This document shows positions 34,841 through 45,393 of a DNA stretch of 64,000 nt, piece by piece; position 1 is the stretch's first letter; every line of letters begins with the position of its first letter. The position numbers were made by a program, and so were the translations under genes. The notes below the pieces were generated by a model, which was given only the letters and a program-made list of their open reading frames with translations, ran no database searches and was not told the origin of the DNA. Source of the DNA: Coriolopsis trogii (lineage: Eukaryota; Basidiomycota; Agaricomycetes; Polyporales; Polyporaceae); the NCBI GenBank assembly GCA_020543525.1, contig JAHYIO010000031.1, positions 2,976,001-3,040,000 of the forward strand, in the 5' to 3' direction.

Positions 34841-37793
34841 CTAGGCAGGCAATTTGCCGGCAAAAAGTCTGGCGCCTTGCGCACCCCGCGCTCTCTGGCA
34901 ATGCAGACCCCACAATGAGCATACTTCCATCGCACTGCACCACAAAGAAAGCAGCTAAGAAACGGGTACTCACATCTCATCAATAGCCACCATCAGGTCG
35001 TAATTGATCTCCTGGGACACCACCGAGTCAAACTTGTACGCTGGATGAGACCGCACAAAGTCCCGGATCCAGCTTGCCGCAGTCCGAAGAGAGCCTGTTC
35101 ACGCATAGCAGGCCGTCAACGCCGACGTCACTGAGAATAGCAAGACGCGTCAAGCAAAATTCCGACATACCATTCGTCCGACGACGTATTAAATCCAAAT
35201 ACTCCTCGATCCTTCTCCGCGACGCCTCCTCGACATCGAGCGTATCCAAGTACATGTACACCAGGTTCAACAATCCTGGGAACTCAGGGCCCTGCAAGAG
35301 GAAGGTTCAATCAGCATCAGCCTCTCATCTCCGCAGACGATGGCAGATGCCCCTCCGCATACCGCCCGACACCCCAAACAACTTACCTTTCCATTCATGA
35401 TCTCCTCCATCGTCATCTCCTCATACTCGTCCGCCACGCTCCCCGGCACATACGCATCGTCGGGCATCGGCGGCAACGGGAAGCAGTTCCGCAACTTCTT
35501 CTCCTTCCCATTGATCCCGTTCACATGTATCGGGCCTCCGTGCTCGCTGATGGGCGAGCTAGGCACCGACGACGCGCGCGATGGCTGCGACGATGCCGAC
35601 GGGAAGACGTCCTTCCTGAAGTAGAACTTCTGCGACCGTACCGCGTCCCGTCGTTGTGCACGGGCCATGTTGTCGTCCACCTGATATACGACAGCCGTAC
35701 GTGAGCCATGTGCGAGGAAGAGGTCGGCTGGGAACTCCAGACGTACTTTGGATATGGGGATGTAGAGGTTGAGATTGAAATGGAGAATGGCCCGTGAGAG
35801 GAGGACGATGAACACGGCGAACGCCGCGTTCTCAAAGTCTGTCAACTGTACCTCCATAGGACGAAACTCTACGCGCCAACCGATGGGGGAGTTGACCGGG
35901 GGCGGCTTGAACCGCAGAGTTTGCCAATTGGTGGATTGGATGTTCTGTAGCACAATGTCAGAATATGTCCCGCAAGGATAACGTGACGGTCGACGCACCT
36001 CAAAGTGGTCGTTGCTGTTCTTATCGTCTTGGTGGATAGTTTCCGAGAAGATGACAAGCGGGTCGCGAATAAATAAATGTGCGATATGTCTCGATAGCAA
36101 GTCGTCAACGCCTGTGTAGAGTAGGTCAGGTCAGCTTGCAATAAGGAATCGTGGGACTTACCATGTTGGCGTAGACGTTCAAAGATAGCAGGATCATGCG
36201 GAGCCTCTATGTCATTATACTCTGGTCGGTTCATCCAATACTCTGAGATATATAAGCTGACGCTGGCATAACGGGATTTCGGGATTTTGAATCTGTCATG
36301 TTTGAGAGGCTAGACGGTGTGCAAACCCTTAGATAGGCCATATGGAACGTTCAACAACGTTCTCACCTTCAAGCCGCGTTCTTCTTCAGTCCGGTCATCC
36401 ACACTGGCGGATATGACGTCCCACCTGCAGTCGACGTCGGCGATGTAGCCTCTCCATAAGGGGCTCGCCGCGGACAGTGCCAGCTAAAATCATGTCAATC
36501 TAACCGAACACTTCCTGTGGGAACCGGGACCGCTTACCATGAGGGGCGCTACCGGGACTAACGCATCATACAACCGTCTTGCCTCAGTGATGTTGCATGC
36601 TTGAAATGTGAGTTGAAGACAGCTGCATCCCATGCCGAAGCCCATTGCGTCCATGTAGATGTGGTCCAGAAGCGCAGCGCCCTGCTTCGCCTCTGTTTTG
36701 GTTCAGCCAACTGTCAAACTCATATATGTCAGACCCTGTACCTGGATCTTCTGGATAGAGCGTTCGCTGCCATGGAATAGTCCGATCGACGAACGGTCTG
36801 GGTGTGCGCTCGTCTATGAACAACGGCAGGTTGATCGCCACCTTGTGGCCTCGTCTCCGCCTGATGTTCGCGGTGAGCGTCCTGTGAAGACAAGGAGAAG
36901 CTAGTTGAGCGCGAGACTGGCCACAAGAGAGGACATCACCGACGGGAAACGTGCATGGGGGTTTGTGATCTCCTCTGGAAGGAAGAAACTGTGGCTGGAG
37001 ACCGCGTTGGCCGGATCGTAGTACGGCTCGGTAAAGACGCCAGGGGCGCCGAGCCGCGGGAACGACGTCATGGTGAAGGGCACTTCGTTCGGCTTGAGGT
37101 GTTTGCGGGCGAGATGACGTCTATGCGAAGGGAAGTGTTGAGGGAGAGTTCTATGAGACAGCGTGTGTGCGCGCATTGCTCACCGGTAGCGCATATTCTC
37201 TTCGACGGAGAGCAGGTCGCGGATCTCGCCCGAGTACGGAGAGCCTGGAGTGGATTCGAGCATGAATCGTCCATATTCAGGGTGAAAGGTGGGCACAGAA
37301 AGTCTGTGGCGGAAAGGAAGGCGTACAGCGGGGCTCGGGGTGGAAGAGAGGCGAGGATGACCTACGTCTCGCCACGATCGGAGGCAATGTCGCTTACGAT
37401 GGACTGAAGCTTGGCGAGGATCTCTGTCTGTCTGAGGGAGAGTTTGGCATTCTTCTCTTCGTTGTCGAACACCGCGACCATGTACTCGATCTTCCGGGAG
37501 CGGGAGAACCGCCATAGGTGCGTTCATATATGCGCCAAGCCATTGCGAAATCGCGATTGGGGTGCAGGGAAGAGGAAGAGGGGGACGCATGCTTTTCATT
37601 AGCACGGTGTCCGCGAGGAGCACAGAGAGATGAAGGGAAGTACCTCGTCGCCCCAGAGCAGCTCGTCTCCGCACCGGTCCTTGAGACGATCCCAGATATG
37701 CAAAAACTGAGTGATGCCGTGCGTGCGGACGTGATCAGCGTATGGTTTCGCCTCGTCCCAGCCCAGAGGAGTCCCGAGGAAGAGGAGGCCCAT
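34841..37793 (-). CDS. GSH1: glutamate-cysteine ligase (gamma-glutamylcysteine synthetase)
   Basis: This enzyme makes gamma-glutamylcysteine from glutamate, cysteine and ATP, the limiting step of glutathione synthesis. The start at 37793 reads [20 protein letters not shown], then [20 protein letters not shown]. Key blocks follow: [136 protein letters not shown] and [21 protein letters not shown] Ser-rich insert near [20 protein letters not shown] is typical of fungal forms. The last intron joins [10 protein letters not shown] to [13 protein letters not shown], with stop TAG at 34841-34843. All blocks lie in the family order. Confidence 0.95.
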
Positions 37794-38729
37794 GGTGATC
37801 GGAGAGAGTCAAGCAGAGACAGAATCCAGATAACGCAGGCAGATGTCGGGTGCAGCTTGGGCTGGGAAGAGGGTCGATATAGCGTCCAGAAAGACGGCGA
37901 TGACAAACCCGCCGAAGAGCGGGTTTTGGGAAGAACAGGCTAGCCTGACTCAGCTATGGTGTAACTCTTCGCCATGCCCGCCATGGGCGTCCACCACAAA
38001 GAGCTGAACCGGTCCGCTTGCCCGACCCTGAGCCTGCACATCGAGCAAGGGCGCCGTTCCAGGTACTCCCACTGCTGTCCCCGGGACCTGGGCAAGCACT
38101 CGGGGAGAAGGACGAGGTGGTTGAGAAGACGAGTGCCTTTCCCGACATGACGCCGCGGTCAACACGTAACCATGAGGCGGGCATGCGTTCCTGCTAGATT
38201 CGATCGCGCGGCTGCGACCAGCGCTCGACTGGGCTGCAGACACCACTACCTAATACATCTGACAGAGCATTTCGAATCGTCAGTCGGTATACTTTGTAAC
38301 CTCGAGTCACCCGACGCGTACGTACACCCTGCCGCGGTTTTGCAGCTAAATTGCTTGGCACTAATATAATACCGGCCAAACGCCAGGGAAGAAAAGACTG
38401 GGGGAGATGCGGGCTATCGTGTCACAGCAACTCAGGTGGTCTGTTGAGTGGTGTACGCGCTGTGTACGCTAAGGAGCCTAATAGTTTGTGACGTGCTGCA
38501 CATGATCACGATGCAGGGTGAGTGTATCTCCTTCGCAGAACGTTCGAGTCAAGACGGCAAGGAACAGCAAGAACATCGACTGTGGCGACAACAGTAGCAT
38601 ATGAGATATGGGGTACGAGGTTGAGCTGAGACATCCCGCGCGAATGTCTGTCCGAGTATTGATACTTGTCCTCTTCCCTCACCTTCGGAGCCCCGCTCGT
38701 CGGGTTGACGACTTCATGTCGCCATGCCC
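37794..38729. other. gap between GSH1 and ATG6
   Basis: This is the promoter and 5' UTR of GSH1 and the 3' flank of ATG6. No coding sequence is recognised in either strand. Confidence 0.4.
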
Positions 38730-40697
38730 TCAGCCATTGCTACCGTTTGTGGCCCACTTGAGCAGGATCTTCAAAGCAAGGAGCACGTGCCGCAGCGCGC
38801 GCGTCCATGCCTCTTCCTGACTGAACTGCTGCTTCACCGACGCCTCGCCAATCTTGTCCTTCACAATCCTGCGGAGATGACCAACACGCATGACGCATTA
38901 GTCCGCACGTTCGCGCAGATCACCAGGAACAAGAAGCGACACTGACTGATGTGGGAAGTCCACCTGTGGATCCTGAGACTTGACGTAGTCCATGAGTTGC
39001 TTCAGGCAATCCAGGAACGCCACCATGGCAAAATCGAATCGGCGGTTGTGGAGGAGACGTCCAAAGTGCAGATCGCCGGATCCATACAGCTCGTAGGTAG
39101 CTTTGTCACCCGTCGTCTTCTCTATACGGGAGAAGGAGCCCATCGGCACGAGACGATAACTATAGACGGCATATCTTTAGCGTCGGCCTTTGCTGTTCGG
39201 AGAAACGGTCGCTACATACTTTTCGAATGTGAAATCGAGTTTACGAGCGATCGTGTAGAGCAGAAGAAGTGTCTGTCCCCAAGCGGCATTGATCTCCGCC
39301 CATTCCACCTGAAGGCGGTCAGTACATGTCACAGAGTCGTCACCGATGCACTCACTGGCACGCCTGGAACACGACCGAGGCGCAGGCCGTTGATGGTGCC
39401 GAACACACCATCGTGTCCGATGCAGAACGCGTCGTTGTAGACGTTCGTCCGCTCCAGCTTCTCCAGAACGGCCGAGTCTGCAGCGTACGCGGCGCGCAGA
39501 GAGGCCAGCTGCGACGCCTGCTCAGCCGATCTGAGTAGCTGCGCGTTATGTTGTCGCCAGAACCTGCCCAGACAACGTAAGTCTTCATGTGCCTGCGAAC
39601 GAGAGCGAGCAAGCGGGGGATCGTCGCTGCTCATGAACGCACTCTGCTTCCTCCTCTTCGAGCGCCTTCTCGTCCCGCTCAAGGCTCTTGAGTTCCTCCT
39701 CAAGCTGCTGTCGCTCGCGCTCCGCGGCTTTGAGCTGCTCGATCGCAAGCCGCTCCTCCTCCTTTAGCCGTTCAATCTTGGCCTCAGCCTCGGCCTTGCT
39801 GCTCGCCCCGCCTGCGCCCTCACGCTCCTTCTCCTTCCGCACCTCCTTCTCGAACGCGATGTACCCGTCCCGCTCCTTCTTCGTCTCCTCGAGTTGACGG
39901 GTGAGCGTCCCGAGCAGTATATGCGTGCATTCCGCGCAGAGCGGGTGATCAAGGTCCGTCCGGCTGGAGAGAAGGTTGAAGAGCCGCAGCGACGAGCGCA
40001 AGTGATGGGAAAGGGGCGAGGGGTTCGGATGCGGGGCTTCCTCCGGGGGCGCCGCGGGCCCTGATGCCGCTGCGCCTGAGCCTGCGGTGCGGGCTTTGGA
40101 AATCGATGGCTTCTTGACAGACGGCGTTGCGGGGAGGTTGGACGGGATGGTGCGGATTACGCTGTCCTGCAGGAGCACGAACGACTCGTTGGGATGGACG
40201 GGTCCGCGTTGGGGCTGCTTCCGCTGCGTGGGTGACGAGAGGGAGCTCGAGGATGGGGTAGATGGGACACCCTGGACTGAGTTCCTCCATGCTGCTTTCG
40301 AAGAGGATGGTGAAGGGAGCTGGGCGAGTTTGTCTGCGCCTGAGGTCTGCCGTCCGTGGTCGGCCGAGGGTGCAGGTGGTAGGGACGATGCGACGAGGTC
40401 GTACGCGGATGGCGTGAGGTCTACTAGCGAGGCATCAAGCTGATCGAAGCATCACAATGAGAATTTGCCTGTGTCCGGTCGGAGTACGAGGATCCATTCA
40501 CAGACAGTCGAAACCTGACTAAGTATCAGGGTGCGAGGTCATCCCTTTGTCTTACACGCAGTACGAGCTGACAAATGGATAACCTCTGACCCTGAAAAGC
40601 CTTTCTCGACGTGCATGGGGAGCTTCCCGCCGCACAACTATCGAAGGTCGAGACTCACCTGCAGCGGCTGCTTGCACTGTTGACAGACAAAGTTCAT
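38730..40697 (-). CDS. ATG6: Beclin-1 / Atg6 (Vps30) autophagy protein
   Basis: Atg6 is a subunit of the Vps34 PI3-kinase complexes for autophagy and vacuolar sorting. The start at 40697 gives [13 protein letters not shown], the conserved N-terminal CxxC. A disordered region follows, then [15 protein letters not shown]. The coiled coil runs from [20 protein letters not shown] through [20 protein letters not shown] and [19 protein letters not shown]. The evolutionarily conserved membrane-binding domain has [60 protein letters not shown] and [20 protein letters not shown]. The end is [17 protein letters not shown], with TGA at 38730. Introns near 40650, 40480, 39620, 39570, 39345, 39200 and 38930 are implied. 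Confidence 0.95.
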
Positions 40698-41683
40698 AGT
40701 GGGTGGCGTAGACAGGTCTCTTGATGACCCTTATCCGCACCCAACGTGACGAAATCTGATACTTAGTTGTGAAGGGAGATGAGTGGTAGCTCCGCAATCC
40801 AGCTGGTGCGGTTAACTGTGCTTGTACTTACTGGTTGGTGTGGTGGCTGGAGGACAAAAGCGAATCGGAGCGCACCGCATGTGGCCAATCACGTCACGAG
40901 GTGCGGCACTCAGCCACGTGGTATGCACAACGCCCATCTCGAGATCTGGATCGACTCACGACCACATCATGACCTTTTATTGTGTACTTACTTCAGCCAA
41001 GGAGTATAATGGACAGTTCAAATACTTACTGACCATACAATGGGGGGCCATATTACTCAGGTAAGACTGTGATGACGCGGCACACGCCAACAGCCTACGT
41101 CAGGTGAGGCGTATATGCGATGCTCTTGCAGTTCCAAGAAACTGAAACCCTTATTGCAGCTTTGCATCTTGCCTTCCATGGCAACGAGGTCTCTTGTGTC
41201 AGCGAGCATCGTTGAGTGGGCTTGTCACTTGTGCTAATCCCGGAATCTCTGTCGAAGTTTCTCGTCTCACCTGCGACATACTGCGATCGCTCAAAGTGAG
41301 TCGTCAACATGATTTCATTGGCTATCCGTAGATCCTCCGCGACTGTCACCCTCTCTGCTCGAAGCAACTTCGCATCGGCAACTATGACCTTCCAGAGCTC
41401 GTAGATCCGTATCCTAGGCGAGGTCGTTTCGCTGAATGCGCTTCCGCCCCATTGCGTCCCGCCAATCATGGCACGGAGCCATACTCGAGCGCGCTGCACA
41501 ATTGCCCCGCCATATACGCAGTCTTTGTATATAAGATGGTCTTCAGGCCGTCTGCCCCAATCAACACCAGCCACCAACACGCATTCGCCCCAACACCGTC
41601 AGGTCATAAGACCTTTATTTTCCGTTTCCTGTAAGTACCTGCGCACAGTATCATTTCGACGTCTCACTGGTGCCGTGCAGGTC
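40698..41683. other. gap between ATG6 and the caspase-like gene
   Basis: This is a divergent control region of nearly 1 kb. A 161-codon minus frame at 41095-41580 has no motif and overlaps the promoter, so it is not called. A TATA box for the caspase-like gene lies at 41528. Confidence 0.4.
41528..41535 (+). promoter_or_regulatory. TATA box of the caspase-like gene
   Basis: TATATAAG lies 149 bp upstream of the ATG at 41684, a plausible distance for a fungal gene with a ~120-nt leader. Confidence 0.5.
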
Positions 41684-43138
41684 ATGGCGAGTCAAGTCTT
41701 CGCCCTCATCGTTGGAATCGATAAGTACCAATCCGGAAGCATATGGAACCTCAACGCCGCCGTGGACGACGCTGTCAGTATCGAGCGATGGCTCACCACC
41801 GACCTCCGCGTCCCACGAGACCATATCTGCACCCTCCTCGACTCCCAAGCAACCAAGCGAAACATTGAGGAGCGTTTCACTAGCCACTTGCTCAACAACT
41901 CCGCCATTGAACCAGGCGACGCGATCATCGTCTTCTTCGCCGGGCATGGTAGCAGCATTCGCGCGCCACCGGGTTGGTACATGCGCGGGCGGGGTACCGT
42001 ATCTGTCCTATGCACCTACGACTACGACACGAAGCTCCCCAAAGGGCAAACGAACACGGGAATATCCGATCGCTCCCTTCGCGCTATGCTTAACGACCTC
42101 GCGAGAGTGAAGGGCGACAACATCACTCTCATTCTCGACACTTGTTTTGGCCTCCCTTCTACCAATGACGACGATTCTAAGGAGCGCCGCTACACACGTT
42201 TTGCCCCTACACGTAAAGCCATCCCCGAGGACTTGCTGGTTGGCCTCTGGCGTACTGCAGCGCCCCACCAGGCCGAACCTGCCGGGAACCGAGGCTTCAC
42301 CGCCGTGACAGGGAACTCTCATGTTGTCCTTGCTGCTTGTCCTGCAGGTTGCGCTGCGACGGAGCGGAAAGACGGAGGGAACTTCACCCGTGCGCTCCTT
42401 GCCCTCAAGGACGCACGCCCCATTCATAAACTCACCTACTCCGACCTCATCTCCGAGCTCCTCCCCTACATGGGCGATCACCAGCATGCCGCCTGCGCAG
42501 GCGCGAACATCGATCGCATCCTCTTTGACGGGGTCCCCTTTGCGCACGATAGTCGGTACGTAGCTGCCAAGGCTCATGACAGGGAGCACATGCGGGTGGA
42601 CGTGGGGGCCGTGCAGGGCATCTCGGTAGGCACCGAGTTCGCCGTACACTCGCATAACTGCAAGGGCTCTCTCAATCCCCTGCTGGGCACCTACGTAGCG
42701 ACACTCGTGTTCCCAACGTGGTGTCTCGCGCGGCCGAAGACGCCCAGGAAGCAGGTGCACCGCGACGGATGGGCGAGGGTGACGCGAGGGAGCGGTCCGG
42801 GCCCGTTTCGAACCGACGTCAAGAAGTCCCTGTTCACCTTCTTCGGACGCTCGCGCGTCGTCGACAACGTCCCTCGACGACCGCTGTCAGGCCTGACGGA
42901 GAAGAACGGCGCTAGCGTCACGCAGACGGAGGACGTCAAGAGCGTAGAGATCGTCATGCAGCAGTCTGACGAGCTCACTTCTGCGGATGGTCACCGGAAC
43001 CTGGACATTCCAGCCCCAGATTTGCGTGCGGACCTCGCAGCTACCGAGACTGCAGCCCAGTTCTCTGCGCGCCTGTACCGCAAAGGACCCTTCATGGCAA
43101 AGGTGAGCATGGCCCCTTGGTCAGCTTCGCAGTCCTGA
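41684..43138 (+). CDS. C14 caspase/metacaspase-like protein
   Basis: Caspase-fold proteases use a His-Cys dyad. From ATG 41684 the p20-like domain reads VFALIVGIDKYQSG, NLNAAVDDAVSIERWLTTDL, ITLLDSQATKRNI-like linker, then GDAIIVFFAGHGS with catalytic His88, and NITLILDTCFGLPS with Cys154. A later block is SHVVLAACPAGCAATERKDG. The nucleophile sits in DTCFG rather than the usual D(A/S/C)CHSG. The C-terminal ~200 residues (HMRVDVGAVQGISVGTEFAV onwards) resemble the accessory domain of Agaricomycete caspase proteins. The frame stops at 43138. A good donor at 43109 and acceptor near 43156 could instead extend the protein, but the spliced continuation looks less protein-like. The fold is firm, activity and C-terminus are not. 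Confidence 0.85.
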   Translation: MASQVFALIVGIDKYQSGSIWNLNAAVDDAVSIERWLTTDLRVPRDHICTLLDSQATKRNIEERFTSHLLNNSAIEPGDAIIVFFAGHGSSIRAPPGWYMRGRGTVSVLCTYDYDTKLPKGQTNTGISDRSLRAMLNDLARVKGDNITLILDTCFGLPSTNDDDSKERRYTRFAPTRKAIPEDLLVGLWRTAAPHQAEPAGNRGFTAVTGNSHVVLAACPAGCAATERKDGGNFTRALLALKDARPIHKLTYSDLISELLPYMGDHQHAACAGANIDRILFDGVPFAHDSRYVAAKAHDREHMRVDVGAVQGISVGTEFAVHSHNCKGSLNPLLGTYVATLVFPTWCLARPKTPRKQVHRDGWARVTRGSGPGPFRTDVKKSLFTFFGRSRVVDNVPRRPLSGLTEKNGASVTQTEDVKSVEIVMQQSDELTSADGHRNLDIPAPDLRADLAATETAAQFSARLYRKGPFMAKVSMAPWSASQS

Positions 43139-43344
43139 CATTCAAATGCATGTAGGGCTCGCGCAAACTGACTACGGCGAAAAGGCCTTTGGCTCGGCTT
43201 GGGCTGCCGTCTACGACAACGCGCATGTCGGGCTTGGGCCGAAACCTTCGTCCGTGGTCGCGGGTCGTCACTACGTATCCGTGGGCCCCCACCGAGATGA
43301 TGCTGCCTCCTGCTCCCATTCAAGCAGAAAGTGTTGCGTGGTAA

Positions 43345-44042
43345 ATGCTCGCCATCGGGACCTGACACTTGAATTTCCTTTGCTTGCTGCACATACCCAC
43401 ATGACTATCCTTGGACAAAGGAACTTGATAACCTCTCTACGTTACAACCGTTATGTATGTGCTTTGGAGCCAAATAGTTAGTCCTGGGGCAACGCCTTTG
43501 GGAATATCTCGTTGGCTTCGGCGATTCGAACTATGATTTATTTCTCTATTGCCCGCATGTATCGTTTTATTATGTCGCCATTTTGGACAATTATGTTCCA
43601 GACTATATAGTCCTTCTCAGTATGTAACACTTTTGTGCTCAATGAATTCGGATCGTTCTATGAACAGGCCATATGATACTCCAGACTGCGTGCATATGGT
43701 ACTTTTACGTGGCATGAACCCGCTGACGGACATGTGTCTGCAGGACGTCTCTCTCGTGCAGGACTGAATAACGCAAGGCCATATGCTTGGCGGAACCAGC
43801 ATTACTCCCGCGCACACTCTATCTCAGCTCAAATAAGCTTCTCGAGGCTTGTTCTGCAGAACCCATGGCCCAGTTCCCCCGCGGAAGATCGCGAGGCATG
43901 CGTGAACACCCCACGTTGTATTGCACGCGTATGTCGAACAACGAGATGGTATGTCTTTCACGGCCGCTCAGCATCTTACGTCCCAACACCATTCTCTGTA
44001 GCTCGGGCACCTCCCATCACTCTCGTCGTATCATTGTTCTCT
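43345..44042. other. gap downstream of the caspase-like gene
   Basis: The region 43146-43480 holds an open frame (GEKAFGSAWAAVYDNAHVGL) that could be a 3' exon of the caspase-like gene. I could not join it in phase. The rest is AT-richer and shows no gene. Confidence 0.3.
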
Positions 44043-44920
44043 ATGTCTCCCGCTTTCGCTACTCCAGACTTCCAACGATGCGCGCGCATCCTCACTTCAT
44101 ACGCCATCTCCTCCCTCATCGTCCTTGCCACAAAGCTATTGCCCGTAGCGAGGCATTATAACGGCTCACTGTCCTGGGGATGTCAGATCCTCGGTGTCCT
44201 TCTTGCCTTGGTCGTCTTTCAGGCTCGTGCCGCTTCCGTATCCTCCCCACAAGTTACGGGGCCATGCCCGAAGACGACTTCGCGTGCTAAGCCAATGGCA
44301 TCGGTACGCCGTGCAAAGCGTGATTGTCTTCGCAGACCTTCACGAATGGCGCTACGAACGAAGGCGCGGCGGAACATCCGCTGCCACAAGTGTGCTCTCG
44401 ATTCGTCCCGAGAGTCGATCGTACGACCGGTCATGGTACGTGTTCATGCAACGGAGCTGAAGCTATTATGGCACCTTAGGCTGACGTGCGACGTGTAATA
44501 CAGCCCATTACGCGATGCTCTCCACCTCTACCTGGCAGCGAGTACGTGCGCAAACTCGCCGCCCAGCGCTTGAGGCTATTCGAGCAGAACCGCACACTCT
44601 GTCGCGAACTAGGGCGCATGAAGGATCGAAACGTCATATTAGAGCATGTTCGCCGCTATCTGAAAGAACGTGTCGAGGTCGTGGAAGCTGCATTGTACGC
44701 CAAGGAGGAGGAGAGGCGCGTGGTTGTTGCTGAACGGGATAGTTTGATTGAACGCGTGGACGCGCTGATGACCGACTTGGACATGTTGGTGCAAGAATTT
44801 GAGGACTTGAGGGAGGCTTCAGAGGTACGCCATTATACTCTATCGCAGAACTTCGATGGTTTGACCTGTTTGAGAAACAGAAGAAAACCAAACGCCTCGA
44901 AGTTGCGCTTGCCGCTGTAG
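44043..44920 (+). CDS. unrecognised protein: membrane helices plus coiled coil
   Basis: I do not recognise this gene. From ATG 44043, MSPAFATPDFQRCARILTSY is followed by two hydrophobic stretches (AISSLIVLATKLLPVA and GCQILGVLLALVVFQA). Next is a basic linker with RCHKCALDSSRESIVRPVM. An intron (donor gtacgt at about 44435, acceptor tacag before 44504) keeps the frame and joins PITRCSPPLPGSEYVRKLAA. A coiled coil follows (LRLFEQNRTLCRELGRMKDR, YLKERVEVVEAALYAKEEE, SLIERVDALMTDLDMLVQEF). The end is uncertain: read-through and the splice at 44825 both reach TAG 44918-44920. Long open frames and consistent splice sites make a real gene likely. Confidence 0.5.
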
Positions 44921-45393
44921 TTGGCAAGAAGGCGCGAGTGGTGTCATACATATGAAATTCCATGTCATGACACAGGGTCCTACAATCCCCTCACACACGC
45001 AGCGTATTTATATGTCAAACATATATATGGTTGTAACTTACAGATAATTTATGGTCTGTCGTGGGCTGAGGCTGGCTCGATGGCTGCGATACGATTAATA
45101 TCGATGATGGTGTTTCATTCTTGTTCCTTGCCTTCGTTAGCTTGTCCCTGACAGTGAGCTCGCTAAGTCCGTGAAGGGGGAAGGAGGGTGGAGTCGGTGC
45201 TGAGCTGAAGACCCACTCGACTGGGAGGAGACGCCTGACTGAACGAGTCACGCGAGCGCGTCGCGTCTACGAGCGCGCGTGGGTCCGACTCTGACGGCAT
45301 GGGGGGCTTTGCTTCGACCACCGTCACCACCACGTCCTGCTTTCCCGGAATGCTCTAGAGATCTTGTCTATAACTCGCCACTTCTTTGGAGAG
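44921..45393. other. gap before DNA polymerase kappa
   Basis: No gene is seen. It should hold the polymerase promoter. Confidence 0.4.

Noticed and set aside
34841..34990. early stop (GAG ATG TGA) at the end of GSH1
   Set aside because: A GT-AG intron starting in that codon joins to [13 protein letters not shown], the expected C-terminus.
42008..42760. 250-codon minus-strand open frame
   Set aside because: It is a shadow of the caspase-like coding exon, with no start context or motif.
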